NCBI GenBank assembly: GCA_037367405.1
Contig: JAZKJV010002611.1
Location: 1,426,001-1,490,000, forward strand
Length of the DNA: 64,000 bases
Direction: 5' to 3'
Origin: Ottelia alismoides
Lineage: Eukaryota > Streptophyta > Magnoliopsida > Alismatales > Hydrocharitaceae
The first letter of the stretch is position 1; every line of letters begins with the position of its first letter. Positions 47,451 to 57,958 of the stretch are shown one piece after another. The notes under the pieces were generated by a model that saw only the letters and a program-made list of their open reading frames with translations, searched no databases and was not told where the DNA came from. The position numbers and the translations under genes are program-made.

Positions 47451-49155
47451 TGCCTTGTCAACACTGAAAGTTCATTCCCATAATCACTTTCAATGTAAGA
47501 GATATTCTTACCATCATATCTCAGGCAAGATCTGGGATCTCCTTCCTTATCTTTGCCGCATCCCAATAATATGAGAACTTACGACTCCGATAAAAGAAGC
47601 GGGAACTCATTCCGCCTTGCAAGTCCAACTTGCATTCCCAATTCAGTCTTTAACACCCGGACCCACCACCCCTAAGATGATGTTGACCCGTCGTTAATTG
47701 AACCAACCGTCAACAGGATTAGAACTCGCTATGCACAATCCAATATCGCCCCAATAATATGAGGACTCGATATTGGGGTCACTACACATACGACCTTATT
47801 CTTTTGAGAAGCAAAGAGCTCGATCCGGATGCGCTTTCATATAGGATCTGTCACTTCGGACAGGCGTCTCCTACATACAATCCCTGGCGACGGAACCCTT
47901 CGCCTTGACGGGAGATCATGGATGTCACTTATGCGATCCTCCACCTCATATTCAAATTTTATAATTAATTATCGTGAATCATAATCACATAATTAATTCT
48001 TCCAAGGGAAATACACATCTATTCATAATAGAGTGTTTATTGGATATAATTAATTTAATCACATTAAATTAATCATTAATCCAATCATCAATCAACAAAC
48101 ATGTCTTTTACTTGAATAGTAGGTATAATCTCAAAGTACATATTATTCGAATTTTAATAATTAGAAAGATACACTCTGACTTCTCCGGCATTATACAGTC
48201 CCTACCCAATGTCATGGCCAATACCGACGAGAGTGGGACGCCCACATACATTGCAACCCGCGACCCCAATGCTCTCCGACTAGGCACCACATCCGCCTCG
48301 GGAAAGGATAATACCAGATAGATCATCATGTACTTTGAGATGCTCATCGGTTTTTTAACCGAAATTATACCATATAATATACATCAAAACATTTTTGATT
48401 ATATTATAAGGAGATTTGCTAAACAAATCCCCAATCCTATTCAAGCAAGAGGGTTTTTCATGTAAAAGTTGTCCTACAACTATTGTAGGATAAACTATGG
48501 TTTTCATGAAATCAATGTTTGTTGATGAACCAATGATCAAGATCTAATATCTCGTCATTGTGGTTTACGCAAATGTCATTCAATGAAATAGTTATCTCTT
48601 TAAATATTTTACAAATATTTATCACTAATTATTCCAGAAAATTAACAATTAATTTTCATGATAATTGAATGACTTATCACAAGGTTCAAGATCAAAAACT
48701 GTTATTTTCCAGCAGTGACCCCCAATCACTAAAATTAACTTATCTTGATCAATTGAAATCCAAAAAAATGCAAACTCAGTTTCCAAAGATTGCCTATTTG
48801 ATTTATTAAAGAACCCAAGTGATAATTCACGCATTTCTAAGCATATTAAAACCGTAATTATCTCATTAATCACGTTTAAATCCGCAGTTCCCGCAACAGT
48901 GAATATAGTCATATTCAAAAAGCCATATCTTGAGCAAATGAAGTCCAAAAGTCACAAACTCAAATCCTATGGTTTCCTTAATTAATGGGGAACAAAATCC
49001 AATTGAAAATTTCGTGTTTAAACATTTTAAACAGTACTGAAAAATTCAATTAGACAGAGGTGCGAAAATTGAAATGCAGTAAAAATTTCGCAACCCTTTC
49101 AAGAACCAAATCGTCTAAGGTCTATGGATCATATCCAAAACCTTATTCGACCTAT
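47451..49155 (-). other. Element D leader and possible gag remnant
   Basis: Sequence between D's primer site and its readable pol. 47560-47920 and 48180-48300 are GC-richer islands within AT-rich DNA and include a repeated 'ccaataatatgag' (47564 and 47753). Neither strand gives a recognisable gag domain or CCHC knuckle. A minus-strand open frame (48948-48649) has no recognised domain. Confidence 0.45.
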
Positions 49156-49168
49156 GGCTCTGATACCA
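49156..49168 (-). promoter_or_regulatory. Primer-binding site of element D (initiator Met tRNA)
   Basis: In the element's direction TGGTATCAGAGCC lies two bases inside the LTR and is complementary to the 3' end of plant initiator tRNA-Met, the usual copia primer. Confidence 0.92.
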
Positions 49169-49170
49169 CT

Positions 49171-51650
49171 TGAAGGATATTGAGTATCCTTAAGCGCATC
49201 ACGGAAGCGTGTCGATCGCATCGTATGCAATCGGAGCAACTAGTCGTACTAGATGCTAGATGTGGCGGAAATTAAAAATTTTTAAATATAAAGATGAAAC
49301 CAATGATCACGAGAACACTTCTCGGATCATTTGATGAGGAATACCTCTTGAAGCGTGGTTGCGATCGTGAGATCCCAAAGTAGAGATCCTCCTGTCTCAA
49401 GTCCGATCCACGAAGAACGCACTTGCGGGCACGATGATGAGTCGCGCTCGTCCTGCAATCCTCGATGAAGATCCAAGCAATGGATCCCTTGATTTCGTCA
49501 AACGAAATCCGTCGTCTTCCTTTAGAGTAAGAAACTCCAAAGAAGAAGGAGATCCTCGAGTCGTCGAAGAAGAAGCCGAGAAGGTCTCTCCTTTCTCTAC
49601 ATAAGATGGACGACCGTCTTTCGGAGGAGAGAAAGAGAGAGGGCGAGAATATGAGAGAGAGAGAGAATTGTAGCCTTGTACAACTCTTAATGATGTACCT
49701 TGAAAGGCTACCCTAGACCTCCTTTTATATTAGTTTAGGATCCAATGGATCTCAATCCATGGGACACATAGATCCAACGGCCAGGCTTGGTCAATGCAAA
49801 ATCAATGGCAATGATCGTTGTTGGTTAAAACCAACAACATTTATTTATAAATAAATTAAATATATGTTGCAACAATATCAATACAATTTAATTTAACATA
49901 AGTCAATTAATTAAGAGATTTATCAAGATAATAAAATGGAGATAATGTAGCCTCCTAAAACAATGGTGGCTTATTATCTCCTTTTTATTATATCATATTA
50001 TCTCTTAATAATTTGTGATAACTATTATCACAAAATTATTCACCAAATTAATTCCAAACTAATTTGTGAATATTTCAATCATGCCATTGAAAATATATGA
50101 ATCATATTCACAACCCAAACTAATTTGTAAATTGCACTTCCAATTAATTAATAAATGTGAATCCAATCCACATTTAATAATTAACAAATGCTATTTACAT
50201 AGTTTCTCTCTCTTGAATATATGTATATTATAAATCATATTTACAATACACAAATATTATGGATAATAATATCCACATTCTCTAATCCTTGATAATTAAA
50301 TCCCATTTAATTATCCTGGGTAATTATTCTCACAATATGAATCATATTCATATTAAGCTTGATAATTAAATCTCATTTAATCATTAAGTTCTTCTTACTT
50401 GGATATGAATTTCATCAAATGAATTATTCTTGAACCCCTTCAAGAATAATGTGCCTTCTCCGCAGATACTTGGAGATAAGGACATGGCGATTGTATTGTT
50501 CCACATATAGTGACTTGGATATTGAGATCTTATCTCGAATCCAGATCTTACGAACCTCCCACAGATGCTTGATTAAATCGAGACCGCAAATATAATCTTC
50601 TCATTAAATCCGAATCACATTTAGACTAATATCCAATACTTGGACTAAGATCAGATTGCTTCTCTACTGGAAGGAGTCACTAAAATCCAGACCTGTTTCA
50701 TCACTCCCTTGGAATGGAAGCGTCATGGATATACAATCGTTTATGATCACATCACCCTCAGGTATTCCCAATATCTGTACATCCTGCATACTGGAAGACC
50801 CATGGTTAATCTGAAGATCAAGATCAATTTTACACTGTCTTCTTCAGAGTTTAATCACTAAGTTTCTCATTTGATCATTGGGATTTGGTATCGATCATAT
50901 ACTTTCCTAAAGCATATATCATACCTAGGTCTTGATCATATACTTTCCAAAAGTATATATCAAACCTACAAATTCAGTCAAGCTTCCAAAGCGAGACGAC
51001 CGTGCACGGAATTTGATTCTTCCCAATATCTCATGAGTGAGCTCATGTCTTCCGGTTCAGTAGTGAACCTGTATGATCCCTTTGAGAGATCGTATTACTC
51101 ATATGCCCTTACATGCACACCAGCGCGCCGGTGTATAGACCTTGGTTAGGTCATCAACCTATTGGTCTGCCAAATGTACACACTCAGACATATAGTAACA
51201 CATCTGTCTCCGGTCAGAGGATGCATGCCTATGCTGTGACAGCATTCAACATAGGACTTTGGTTATCTCGATCTCGTTAAGTCAACCCATTGACCTAACT
51301 AATCTGATACCTCCGAATCACTATTCCCATGCAGACGACCTACATCAAGAGGTCGGTCAGATATCAGCCTATGCGAGAAAGGATTGCCATCTCCTACTCA
51401 GGCTGGAGATCATCTCTTAATAATCATTTGACGGTGAATCTAACCCTTTAGATATTCATCCAAGCACCAGCCTCTATGATTCAATTATTGAACCAACAAC
51501 TGTATGATCATCAAGATGGCCATGGTACATAACCCTAATTGTACAGAGGGACCTATTATGCAAATTATCTATTCTTCATTTCAGATCGGGAATGGTATTC
51601 GCAATAACATTTATTACATAATGGCTCGCCGTGGTCTCACATGTCTAACA
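49171..51650 (-). repeat. Element D right LTR (5' LTR of the element)
   Basis: This 2480-bp intact LTR carries a TATA box (TATAAAA in the element's direction, 49723-49729), with A/T-rich U3 on its upstream side. It preserves the empty site of the B insertion near 51355-51370. The target duplication ttagg follows at 51651-51655. Confidence 0.93.
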
Positions 51651-51655
51651 TTAGG

Positions 51656-52251
51656 TCCCTGTATGCTGCTTGTCTTTGATTAGTTCAATAAAATAGCAAA
51701 CTTAGCCCAAATTTCATGAAATTTGGACACCAGGCTCCTGCAACGTTGTTAAAATTTCTGTGAATTTTTGGGCTTTTTTGTTTTTATTTCATATTTTTAA
51801 AAATCCAAAAACCTAAAATTTGCTATTGTCTAAATTGAAAAATCAAATAAAAATATCAAAAACATCTGAATATATCTAAAATCCAAAAATAATTTTACTT
51901 GAATTTTCTGACTTGTTTTTGTGTGTCAAATAAATAGTTGTTTGTGCCCTTTTTCACTTCTTTTAGCCTTTTCCCAAGATTAAAAATCCAAAAAAAATTT
52001 AAAAACTTAAAAATCCACCAAAAATATTCATATTTGATTTCCGACTGTTCGTAGGATTTCCAATCTGTGCTCCTTGTGTTCGACCCTAGTAGCTATACCA
52101 GGTAAAATAAAATAGCAAGACTGATATTCATTTTATTTGCTTGATTTATATTTGGTGGTCTTTCTTCTTCTTGATTGAGCCAGATCTGAGGGGTTGAGGT
52201 CGTGACGACCATTTAAACCTCTTTACCTTAGTCGCTCGGGTCACTTCATCA
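51656..52251 (+). repeat. Element C 5' LTR, part 2
   Basis: This continues C's LTR after D. It matches 59405-59620 until 'aaaaacat' (about 51862) and then has the true LTR end, which the 3' copy lacks. It finishes CACTTCATCA at 52251, three bases before the primer site. The combined LTR would be about 2 kb. Confidence 0.85.
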
Positions 52252-52254
52252 GAA

Positions 52255-52271
52255 TGGCGCCGTTGCCGGGG
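52255..52271 (+). promoter_or_regulatory. Primer-binding site of element C (tRNA-Asp)
   Basis: TGGCGCCGTTGCCGGGG is identical to B's primer site and is the complement of the tRNA-Asp 3' end. Confidence 0.93.
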
Positions 52272-53406
52272 AGCACGGCTTAGTAGTCGATTTTCCAATT
52301 CTTTTCGGCTTTTTGTCTTCACTTGCATTTTTAGCATTCATTTCCAATTCAGCCTATTTAATTTGATAATAACTACGAACTGACACATTTCTGTTTGATT
52401 TTCTTGCGAGGGCCCACCGATCAAGGGCGGCTTTCTTCGGGAAGCCGACGCACCCACGGGATTCGGAGGCGGCTCTTTTCTGCATAGAGCCGCAGGAGAG
52501 CACGAGAAAGGAGAGCAGGAGTGTTGGGAGTTAGTTTGGTATTAGCTTAGATTTTATTTCCTGCATTATATTATTGTAATAATACAGGGACAGACTCAGA
52601 CTCTCAGAGACTCTTGGTGTTTATCGGGGTCTGTTTCGCCGAGTACCGGTGTGCTCGGGGGACCTCACCGCGGTTTTTGCCGGTTTTGTTTTTACCGTTT
52701 ATTTACCGCTTATCTGATTTTCGAGGATTTAGCCTTAGCCTTAGGATTTTATCTGATTGTGATGTAATTAATTAAGGCACAACCTTAATTATCTACATGT
52801 ACTATAATTCGATAATTAGACCTAACTAATTAAATCATAAATAAAAGTCAGCTTAATTAGGCTCGAGTCCACGTGCCGTGAGGAGTCACATACAACGCGT
52901 GAAGGATCCGTTGTGGCGGACACCGAGTGGCTCCCAAGATCGGACTCCGGACTTAGCTTGATTACCTGACTACCGTGCTTCTCATGTAGAACTGCTTCGT
53001 CTAAGGCCGATTTCCTTGTACATCATATAGGTAGTCTTTATTTCAGTCAGGTACGCATTTCTTACTCTGCATGCATCATTGTGTTTGATCGCGCATCGGC
53101 TTTTTCGCCTTCTCCCTCAGTTTTTGGACTTAAAATAATCAGGAGAACCGAAAATTCGTTAAACGTTGTTTGATCTAAAATATATCTAAAAAAACAAAAA
53201 ACCATAAAATTGGGACTGTTTAAGAAAACTTGACCTAAAAATCACTTCACCAAAAAAATTGTATTGGGAGAGCAATCCCCTCATTGCTTGGTTTGGATGA
53301 GCAAGAGAGTGACCCGCACACTAGGCTAGAGCAACATTCGATTTCCGAGTAGACTACCGGCCTTTTATACAGGATAGTCTGTTGGGAGAATTGGATTCCT
53401 ATCAGC
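52272..53406 (+). other. 5' leader of element C
   Basis: About 1.1 kb of non-coding leader. It includes 'gaagccgacgcacc' and 'ggattcggaggcggctc' (52440-52475), similar in layout to B's leader. Inverted runs such as 'ggcggctttcttcgggaagccg' (with the complementary ggcttcccgaagaaagccgcc arms overlapping) could fold near 52430. 'gggagagcaatcccctcattg' (53270) is shared with B. No gene is seen. Confidence 0.6.
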
Positions 53407-54720
53407 TTGCTTAATCGCTCTAAAAGACTGTTTGATCACCTAATAAAAACTGACAAGATAATTGACCGAACCTTTATGATCTTCAGCTCTGTGTGCGTAG
53501 GTGAATCAGGGGTTTGCTTGACCGATCTTGTTTGCTTTTTCAAATCCCATCCGCCTTTTTCTCCTCTATCTATCTTTCTAGTCATCTATCTTTTTCCCTC
53601 CCACCCTTCCTTCAGTTTTCCTCTTCTTCTCTATCCCTGGATGATGGGTCTCCCTCCTTTCTTGCCGACTCTTACGGCTTTCTCATCTGACACCCTTCAT
53701 TCCAGTCCACCTTCGAGGGAGGTTGGATCTCCGACCGACCTTTTGTTCTCTCCCTCCCTTTCCCACCATTCTTCTGGGCATGTTGTGCTAGACGTCCGTG
53801 GAGATCAGACTGAGAAGATACGAGATCCGGACGATTTCATTGTTGGGATAAGAGTGCACTTTGTACGCAGCCGCCGAGAGCAGATGCGAGTTTCAGATAC
53901 CTCCGACGACAGGATGATGGATAAGCAGACATGCTAGGAGGCTCAGTTGGCTTTTACACTCAGTCCCTTCATTCTAGACTTGGAGTTCATTCACAAACTA
54001 TCGAAATTTTCAGGGGAGATGCACGAGGAACCATGTCTTCATCTGTCTGAGTTTGAGGACTTCTATGAGACCCAGACATAATCAGATATCACTTTGGAGG
54101 AGTTGATGTTGAAGACCTTCCGACTCCAGGAAAGAGCCATGAGATGGCACAGACGATTGGGAAGGAAATTCGCTACGTGGGGAGAGCTACGCTCAGAGTT
54201 TCTCCAGATATTTTATCCCCAACGTAGAGCAGATATGATGCGGTCTTTGATCACAGATTTTTCAATAGTCCCCCAGGAGCCAGTACATGATGCATGGCTG
54301 AGGTTTCTTGACCTCTTGAGGAGATTTCCAGATCACGGACTTTCACAGACCGACCTTATTGAGATCTCCATGAGGCAGATAACCGCTGATCAGATTGCAC
54401 TGGTAGTGACCTCGTGTGGTGGTTCACATCACAGTTCCGACACCGAGTTACTTGATGCCATCTCGAGAGCACTTTCACAGAGTCCATCTTCACGAGATAC
54501 ACTAGTCGGGACAACATACGAGGCTGATGTTGTACTAGAGGGGTGTGCCACACTTCATGAGGATACAACTTCTACACACCAGCCCGAGGACATGTATTCT
54601 GATGCAGTAAAAGTGATGGATGACATGACTGCTATAGTGGAGATTCTGTCCCAGAGTGCTCAAGTTCCCGTTGGTCTTCCAGCTAGAGGTCGAGATGGTC
54701 CCATACTTTTCAGTAGATGA
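53407..54720 (+). pseudogene. Element C gag
   Basis: A single frame runs 53407-54720 with two stops (TAG at 53935-53937, TAA near 54079). The first part is Pro/Ser/Phe-rich. The gag core then reads LHLSEFEDFYE, LMLKTFRLQERAMRWHRRLG, FATWGELRSEFLQIFYPQRR, SLITDFSIVPQEPVHDAWLR and FLDLLRRFPDHGLSQTDLIE. This matches the retrotransposon gag core of Athila/Tat-type elements (W..L...F...F.P......L...I..F.Q...E.....W.RF..LLR.CPHHGL), with CPHHGL as FPDHGL. No CCHC knuckle and no protease follow. The frame passes to an overlapping frame at 54656-54720. No ATG is secure at the left end. It would form capsids for RNA packaging if repaired. Confidence 0.82.
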
Positions 54721-55696
54721 GTCTTGGATATCAGATCTTCTGATATTCCAGGAAATGGAGGATCTCACGCTACTACAGTCATCAGACCAGACATTTCCGT
54801 TTCCATTCCCAGATGACTCAGCTTCTACCTTGCAGAGATACTTCTCCGACTTGGACAGATATCATGACTCAGCCCAGCAGCCACAGCTCAATACGGGATA
54901 CCACTTTGGGATGATAGATGTAGATAGTCCCGTATTTGAGCCTTCTCTCCTCTAGATTGATGAGCTAGATCCATTCCATGAGGAGCAGATGATAGCCAGC
55001 ACTGCCACAGCTGGAGGATCAGTTTCAGACACTTCGACAACTTCTGCATTATTGACCAGTACCTTTTCCTGTTTCCAGATTGATTAGAGGCAGACTTCAA
55101 CTGATGAGATATTTTGGTGCGAGGAGTGCGTGCTTGCCAGCAGCGCAGATTCCCATTCAGATTCTGATCCTCCATTTCTCATCGATGATCTAGCATTACT
55201 CCCCGAGGGTTCTCTGCGGGAGGATGCCCCTTATGATGTGAACTCGGTTTCATTTTCTGAGAGTGTATCCGATCTGTCGGATCACGAAACTGAGTCTTAT
55301 GATCTTTCTGAGTCTGAGTTGTCTCACCTCGACGACCCTCGCGAGGATGAGCCGATCTTTGAGATATTTGATGATGTTTCTGACATTTCTTCACCTTCTG
55401 CATCGGATATCAGTCTTACTACTGAGTCTCCTGATCATGACTTTCCACACCTTCTTGAGACGATGAATGTGGAGGATTCCGTGACTGATCCTTCGTTCTC
55501 CAAGTTTGATTTCTTTGACTCTACACTTCCACTCCATTCTGATCTGGAGCCGATGATTTCTTTTGTGCTACCGGATCCCGATCATATCTTCCCATATCCT
55601 TGCCCGGTAGCGGACACCCTCCTGATTGCCTATTTGGGTGTCTTCATTTACATTGTTGATTTTGTCGTAGTTCATTTACCACGACTACGACGATAG
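54656..55696 (+). pseudogene. Element C gag C-terminal acidic Ser/Asp/Glu-rich extension
   Basis: A second frame, offset from the gag frame, runs 54656-55696 with stops near 54955 and 55084. It reads VDSPVFEPSLL, then SADSHSDSDPPFLIDDLALL, PEGSLREDAPYDVNSVSFSE, SVSDLSDHETESYDLSESEL, SHLDDPREDEPIFEIFDDVS and ends in a hydrophobic YLGVFIYIVDFVVVHLP tail. It is strongly acidic and looks disordered. It is not a known gag or pol domain that I recognise. The LPEGSLRED, SDLSDHE and DDPREDE pieces are the units amplified in element B. A frameshift joins it to gag; whether it was once one polyprotein is inference. Confidence 0.65.
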
Positions 55697-55901
55697 TATG
55701 GAATTCGCCTTACAGATGTCGTCCTGAACCTTGACACTGCTTTTGTCCTAGCCTTTGCGCCCAGCTAGGGGCGTAAAATCTAGTGCTTGTTGAGAGGCAC
55801 CTCAACATTGTCCACTTTGTATATACGTGTTTCGTCATGATTTGATCCTTGTATCTTCCGCTTTGTTTTTACACCCCATGTCTCACTTAGGATTATCTTT
55901 G

Positions 55902-56357
55902 CTACACTTAGGATATACCTCATCCTAAGTATAGGGGGTGTAAACACCGAGTTGTTTCTTTCGTTCTGTTTTATTACTCATATCGTTGCCTATACTTAAG
56001 GATCCTTCACCTTAAGTATAAGGGGAGTGATGCCCTTCCATCTTGTATATATATTTGTCTTCTTCGTCTTTTTCTTCCTCTGTTTTGTTACCTATACTTA
56101 GGGAGATTTCACCCTAAGTATAGGGGAGGTAGACCCTTTACATTATCCCACTCAGATTTCCCTTTGTATACAGTTTGCTATACTTAGGATTACTTGATCC
56201 TAAGTATAGGGGGAAAACACCGAGTCCTCTTCATTCTATTCTTTGATTCGTCATTGTAGTATACCATTCCTTTTCACTTCCCTATACTAAGCACGAGTTA
56301 TGTCTTCTTCATTGCTCTTGATTCACTCTGAGGACATCGTTCGAGCTAAGTATAGGG
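55902..56357 (+). repeat. Hairpin series with PPT-like arms in element C
   Basis: Four inverted repeats: 55902-55914 with 55922-55934; 55990-56001 with 56010-56020; 56091-56103 with 56112-56124; and 56178-56190 with 56197-56209, a perfect 13-bp stem with a TACTTG loop. A fifth, wide pair spans about 56282-56354. They lie about 90 bp apart. In each the 3' arm is followed by G runs (CTAAGTATAGGGGG), the same as the PPT core at 57949-57958. They match B's series at 34745-35251. Confidence 0.85.
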
Positions 56358-56399
56358 GGGTATGGTATATATTTCATATATACTTTAGCCATAACTCGT

Positions 56400-57940
56400 A
56401 CTTTGTGTGAGTGTGTTAATAAATAAAATGGCTAAAAATTCTTTCATCCAAAAACCATAAAAATTTAAAATTTTTTCCTTGTACATAAAATTCTTCTTGC
56501 ACATACATAGCTATTTATAAAAATTATTTTTTAACAAATGTTTGTAAAAATGATTTGTGTAAACAGTTTGTAAATATTTTGATATCAAAATTATGTATAT
56601 ATTACATTTTTTTTGTAAAATGTTAAAAACCAAAAAGTTTGCAAAAACCTTGTGTAAATGTGTGTAAATATTTTGTAAAACTTCTGCATTCATGCATACA
56701 TCCATGTTTTCAAACATTTTAAATTTTTTTGCATATTTTCAAAAATTTTGTAAAAATTGCATATTTGTAAATATGTGTACAGTTTTCCTGAATCTTGATT
56801 GACATTTAAACTGGCCTAGAATTAAAATGGAAAATAGAGTTTGGTTAAGACCTTAATCCACCTAATTCTAAGAGGAATCTTATAGGGCTTGGAATTAAGA
56901 TTTTTCAGGTTCATTTGGGATTTAATTCTTTGAGTCCACTAGGCTATGAGCATATGTCATCTTGATGAGACTAAGTAGAATACTTAACAACGCACACATG
57001 ACTCTCAGAGACAATGGCTTTACTTGCACAAGCACTTTACACATGGCTCCCCACGGATGAGGTGGTGAGGAGGCAGTTTACTTTGGCTTGGGGTAGCATA
57101 CGAGGGTAGTACTTCTAAGAGGAACCTCTCTTATTCTTACAGTGAAGGAAGTGCGTCTCAACTTGGTCCGGTGGTGATAAAGTCTAAAGACAGGAGTTGT
57201 GGGTTGCAATAAAGCTTCAAAAGAGGGATAGTCTACTGGCTCAAGAGGAAAAACTCCTTATGTAAATATGTTGCACCATGTAGATATGTTGTGCATATGC
57301 AAATAAAAAAATGTGCAAAGAAAGAAAAAACTCCAAAAAAGTGGTGGGTCTGATTGAAAATAAAATGCCCACCGGAGTGTATATAGCCAAATAAAGCAAA
57401 GCTTATGTTATACATGACCATCTCATGAAGCTTGCAGCGGAAGACTCGGCTATACTGGTTGGGCTCCCAAGGAAACATGGCTACATTGGTCATGGTCCAT
57501 TCTCTTCTTCCCCCTCTTCTTGAGCTGGTTGTACTTGAACTTAGAAGGGAATACCCCGCCCCTTGAGGAAAGAGTTGCTAGACTGAGGCATTAGAGTTAC
57601 CTTGTTAAGGGGGGTTGTCGCTTTGTCATTTCTGAGGTGAGGATCTTCATATCACTTACACAGTACAAGGAAAGATTCATGGTCATTAGAGCTTGTGTAT
57701 GTAGACTTGTTCTGATCTGGATTGTTGAGGAGTCTTGACCATAGATTGATGGAACTTAGAGGTTGTTGAGTTTTAAGCTTAAGTCCAAATAAGGTTTCGA
57801 TAAATTAATAATCCAAAGGTCTGAATGAGCTCCATATTTCAATTTAATGAAGGAAAGTTTAATAATCAACCTTGATTTCCCTTCTTTTTCTTTCTCTTTT
57901 TCACTTCTTTTTCAAATAAGTGTTTACCAAGGGACTAGCA
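56400..57940 (+). other. Element C 3' UTR
   Basis: This is AT-rich with many 'tttgtaaa' and 'tttgcaaa' runs (56500-56770), then mixed sequence matching the complement of B 32900-34300. It has no gene. The phrase 'ttcaaataagtgtttaccaagggactagcaaaag' region just before the PPT (57911-57945) recurs at 60015-60060. Confidence 0.7.
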
Positions 57941-57958
57941 AAAGTAAAGTATAGGGGG
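57941..57958 (+). promoter_or_regulatory. Polypurine tract of element C
   Basis: AAAGTAAAGTATAGGGGG directly precedes the LTR start TGATGAGTCCCC at 57959. It matches B's PPT core AGTATAGGGGG. Confidence 0.88.

Larger units (their letters stand above)
26848..51650 (-). mobile_element. Ty1-copia element D, containing element B
   Basis: Element D lies on the minus strand. Its left LTR is 26848-29051 plus 43445-43745 (broken by B), its interior 43746-49170 and its right LTR 49171-51650. The 5-bp target duplication ttagg is at 26843-26847 and 51651-51655. The LTR termini are TGAAGGATAT...TCTAACA on the plus strand. It has an iMet-tRNA primer site and a copia domain order of integrase before RT. 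Without B it is about 10.4 kb. The two LTRs are very similar, so the insertion is younger than A and C. Its pol is decayed despite that, so it may have been moved by a related element. Confidence 0.93.
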
